Shown one piece after another: positions 53,476-54,714 of a stretch of 54,714 bases of DNA; the first letter of the stretch is position 1; each line of letters opens with the position of its first letter. A program made the translations under genes and the position numbers. The notes beneath the pieces are model-generated. The model made no database searches. It was not told the origin of the DNA and saw only the letters and a program-made list of their open reading frames with translations. Origin of the DNA: Clostridium sp. CAG:768 (GTDB taxonomy: Bacteria; Cyanobacteriota; Vampirovibrionia; Gastranaerophilales; Gastranaerophilaceae); NCBI GenBank assembly GCA_000437435.1, contig FR899627.1, positions 224,210 through 278,923 of the forward strand. Reading direction: 5' to 3'.

Positions 53476-53493
53476 ACTTTTCAGTATGAAATT

Positions 53494-54714
53494 TTATTTA
53501 ATTTTTGATTCTAATAATTTTAAACGAGCATCTTGTTTTTGTAATTGCTTTTCTAAATCATTAATACGTTTTTCTTGAGCTTGATATTTCAAATCCAATT
53601 CTTTTATCGCATTAATCATTGCATAGAACATTTCTTCCATACGAATTGTTAAGAAGCCGTCAGTTCCTTTTTTTACTGCTGATGGAAATACTTTTTGTAA
53701 ATCTTGAGCGATTACACCTACATGAGGAGTTTTTGATTTATCTTTTTTGAAAGTATAGTTGTATACTTTTAACTCTTTAATTTTATCTAAACCTGAAGAA
53801 AATTCTTTACCAACGAATTTTAAACGTCTATCTGAGAAACTATCAGATGGTCCTAAAGTAAACGGACCAACTGTTATTGGGTTAGTACGATAAAAGTTAT
53901 CATCGCCACCTTTATAGTCGTCAGTTCCTAGATAAACCCAATCACTCCATTGATCTTTGTTATGAGCTTTTAAGAAAACTGGATAAGTATGACCATCATT
54001 AACAGCTCTAGATCCAAGTAAAGTTGATTTACCAACAATCAAATTACCAGGAATATATACTGTATCAGATGAACTTCCAAGATATACCATATGATCTTGA
54101 GATTTATCAACATCATATGATGGTCCAGATCCCGCTCCTATACAAACAACATAATCACCTGTAACATCTTTACAAGCTTGATAACCGATTGCTACAGACT
54201 TATCATTTGCACGTGCCTCATGCCCAATAGCTACAGCATGTCTTAATGCATCTGCACTATAACCAATTGCGACTGAATTACATTCAGATGTTGCAGAATT
54301 TCCAACTACAATACCATCTGAAGACATTGTATAAGCATCTTGACCAATAGCAATACCTGCCTTGTAAGTACAAGTCCCCCATCCACAAGAAGTACCTTCT
54401 ATTTTTGCATTTTTTCCAATAGCTATACCATCTGAAAAAGCAGCATATCCAGATTTTACTGCAACACTTGCACTTTTACCAATAGCTATTGCATTAGACC
54501 CTTTAGCTATAGAACTATTACCAATTGCAATTGAATCACTTGTAGTTGCTTGAGAATTATAGCCTATACCAATTGCATTACTTCCTGAAGCTAAAGCAAT
54601 AGTTCCTAAGGCTATTGCATTGGTTTTTTCTGATTTAGTACCATCACCTATTGCTATAGCAGCATTATCTGAAGCTGTAGTAGTTCCATTTGATGCGGCA
54701 TAACTACCTATTGC
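53494..54714 (-). CDS. YadA-head-like repeat protein with peptidase S74 chaperone domain, 5' truncated
   Basis: The frame is open to the right edge, giving 406 visible residues; the true start lies outside. The first 200 residues are degenerate 14-16 residue repeats with AIAIG/AIGIG cores (SNAIAIGKSAS, SDSIAIGNSSI), as in trimeric autotransporter heads and phage fibres. After a linker, SDRRLKFVGKEFSSGLDKI begins the S74 intramolecular chaperone (SDRRLK, HVGVIAQDLQKVFP, YAMINAIKEL), and a coiled coil closes the protein. S74 domains trimerise the fibre and cleave themselves at the serine of SDRRLK. An autotransporter barrel is not visible. Confidence 0.88.
   Translation of the reverse strand, partial: AIGSYAASNGTTTASDNAAIAIGDGTKSEKTNAIALGTIALASGSNAIGIGYNSQATTSDSIAIGNSSIAKGSNAIAIGKSASVAVKSGYAAFSDGIAIGKNAKIEGTSCGWGTCTYKAGIAIGQDAYTMSSDGIVVGNSATSECNSVAIGYSADALRHAVAIGHEARANDKSVAIGYQACKDVTGDYVVCIGAGSGPSYDVDKSQDHMVYLGSSSDTVYIPGNLIVGKSTLLGSRAVNDGHTYPVFLKAHNKDQWSDWVYLGTDDYKGGDDNFYRTNPITVGPFTLGPSDSFSDRRLKFVGKEFSSGLDKIKELKVYNYTFKKDKSKTPHVGVIAQDLQKVFPSAVKKGTDGFLTIRMEEMFYAMINAIKELDLKYQAQEKRINDLEKQLQKQDARLKLLESKIK

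Overview
The window is AT-rich bacterial DNA of about 54.7 kb. The organism has an outer membrane: there is a TolC-type channel, a small beta-barrel-like protein, a two-partner-secretion-like adhesin, and many signal peptides of the form MKK-hydrophobic-A. It also carries Mini-ribonuclease III, EndoQ and an LktA/filamentous-haemagglutinin-type adhesin. From remembered family distributions this set fits a gut Vampirovibrionia/Melainabacteria (Candidatus Gastranaerophilales) best. That placement is inference; there is no rRNA in the window to test it.

Layout. 1-7.4 kb: 3' part of an ABC-F ATPase, small secreted and unknown proteins, a TSCPD protein, a ferredoxin-nitroreductase, a TolC-family protein and adenine deaminase. 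7.4-14.3 kb: two large minus-strand genes, a secreted adhesin with about 180 residues of Asp-Thr repeats and a C-terminal PilZ domain, and a 937-residue unknown protein. 14.3-23.9 kb: DUF4186 and DUF2971 proteins, glucose-6-phosphate isomerase, a DUF4145 membrane protein, two exported proteins, endonuclease Q, a hexapeptide acyltransferase, an unknown protein and a class II photolyase.

23.9-32.1 kb holds the most unusual structure, three tandem paralogous modules. Each has a conserved leader of about 82 nt followed by a terminator-like hairpin, a PAPS-reductase/DndC-like ATP pyrophosphatase on the plus strand, and a secreted phospholipase-D-family protein on the minus strand whose 3' end overlaps it tail to tail. 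Module 2 also has a 456-residue gene of unknown function. In module 3 both partners are damaged: a one-base deletion in the PP-loop and loss of the first HKD motif. I know of no described system with this composition. DUF1848 and GIY-YIG genes follow.

33.96-50.70 kb looks like a 16.7-kb integrated element at the 3' end of tRNA-Ala(UGC), bounded by a 13-bp direct repeat. It carries two large serine recombinases, a DUF927/primase-like ATPase gene with an in-frame TGA, and probable defence cargo: a type IIG restriction-modification enzyme, a KAP NTPase, a T5orf172-like GIY-YIG protein and a possible HEPN protein. It also has a likely short RNA next to its left end. The terminal recombinase reads through the core repeat into the tRNA, so integration changes its C-terminal tail.

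50.8-54.7 kb returns to chromosomal-type genes: a solenoid-repeat protein, Mini-RNase III, two exported proteins, and the C-terminal part of a YadA-head-like protein with a peptidase S74 chaperone domain that runs off the right edge.
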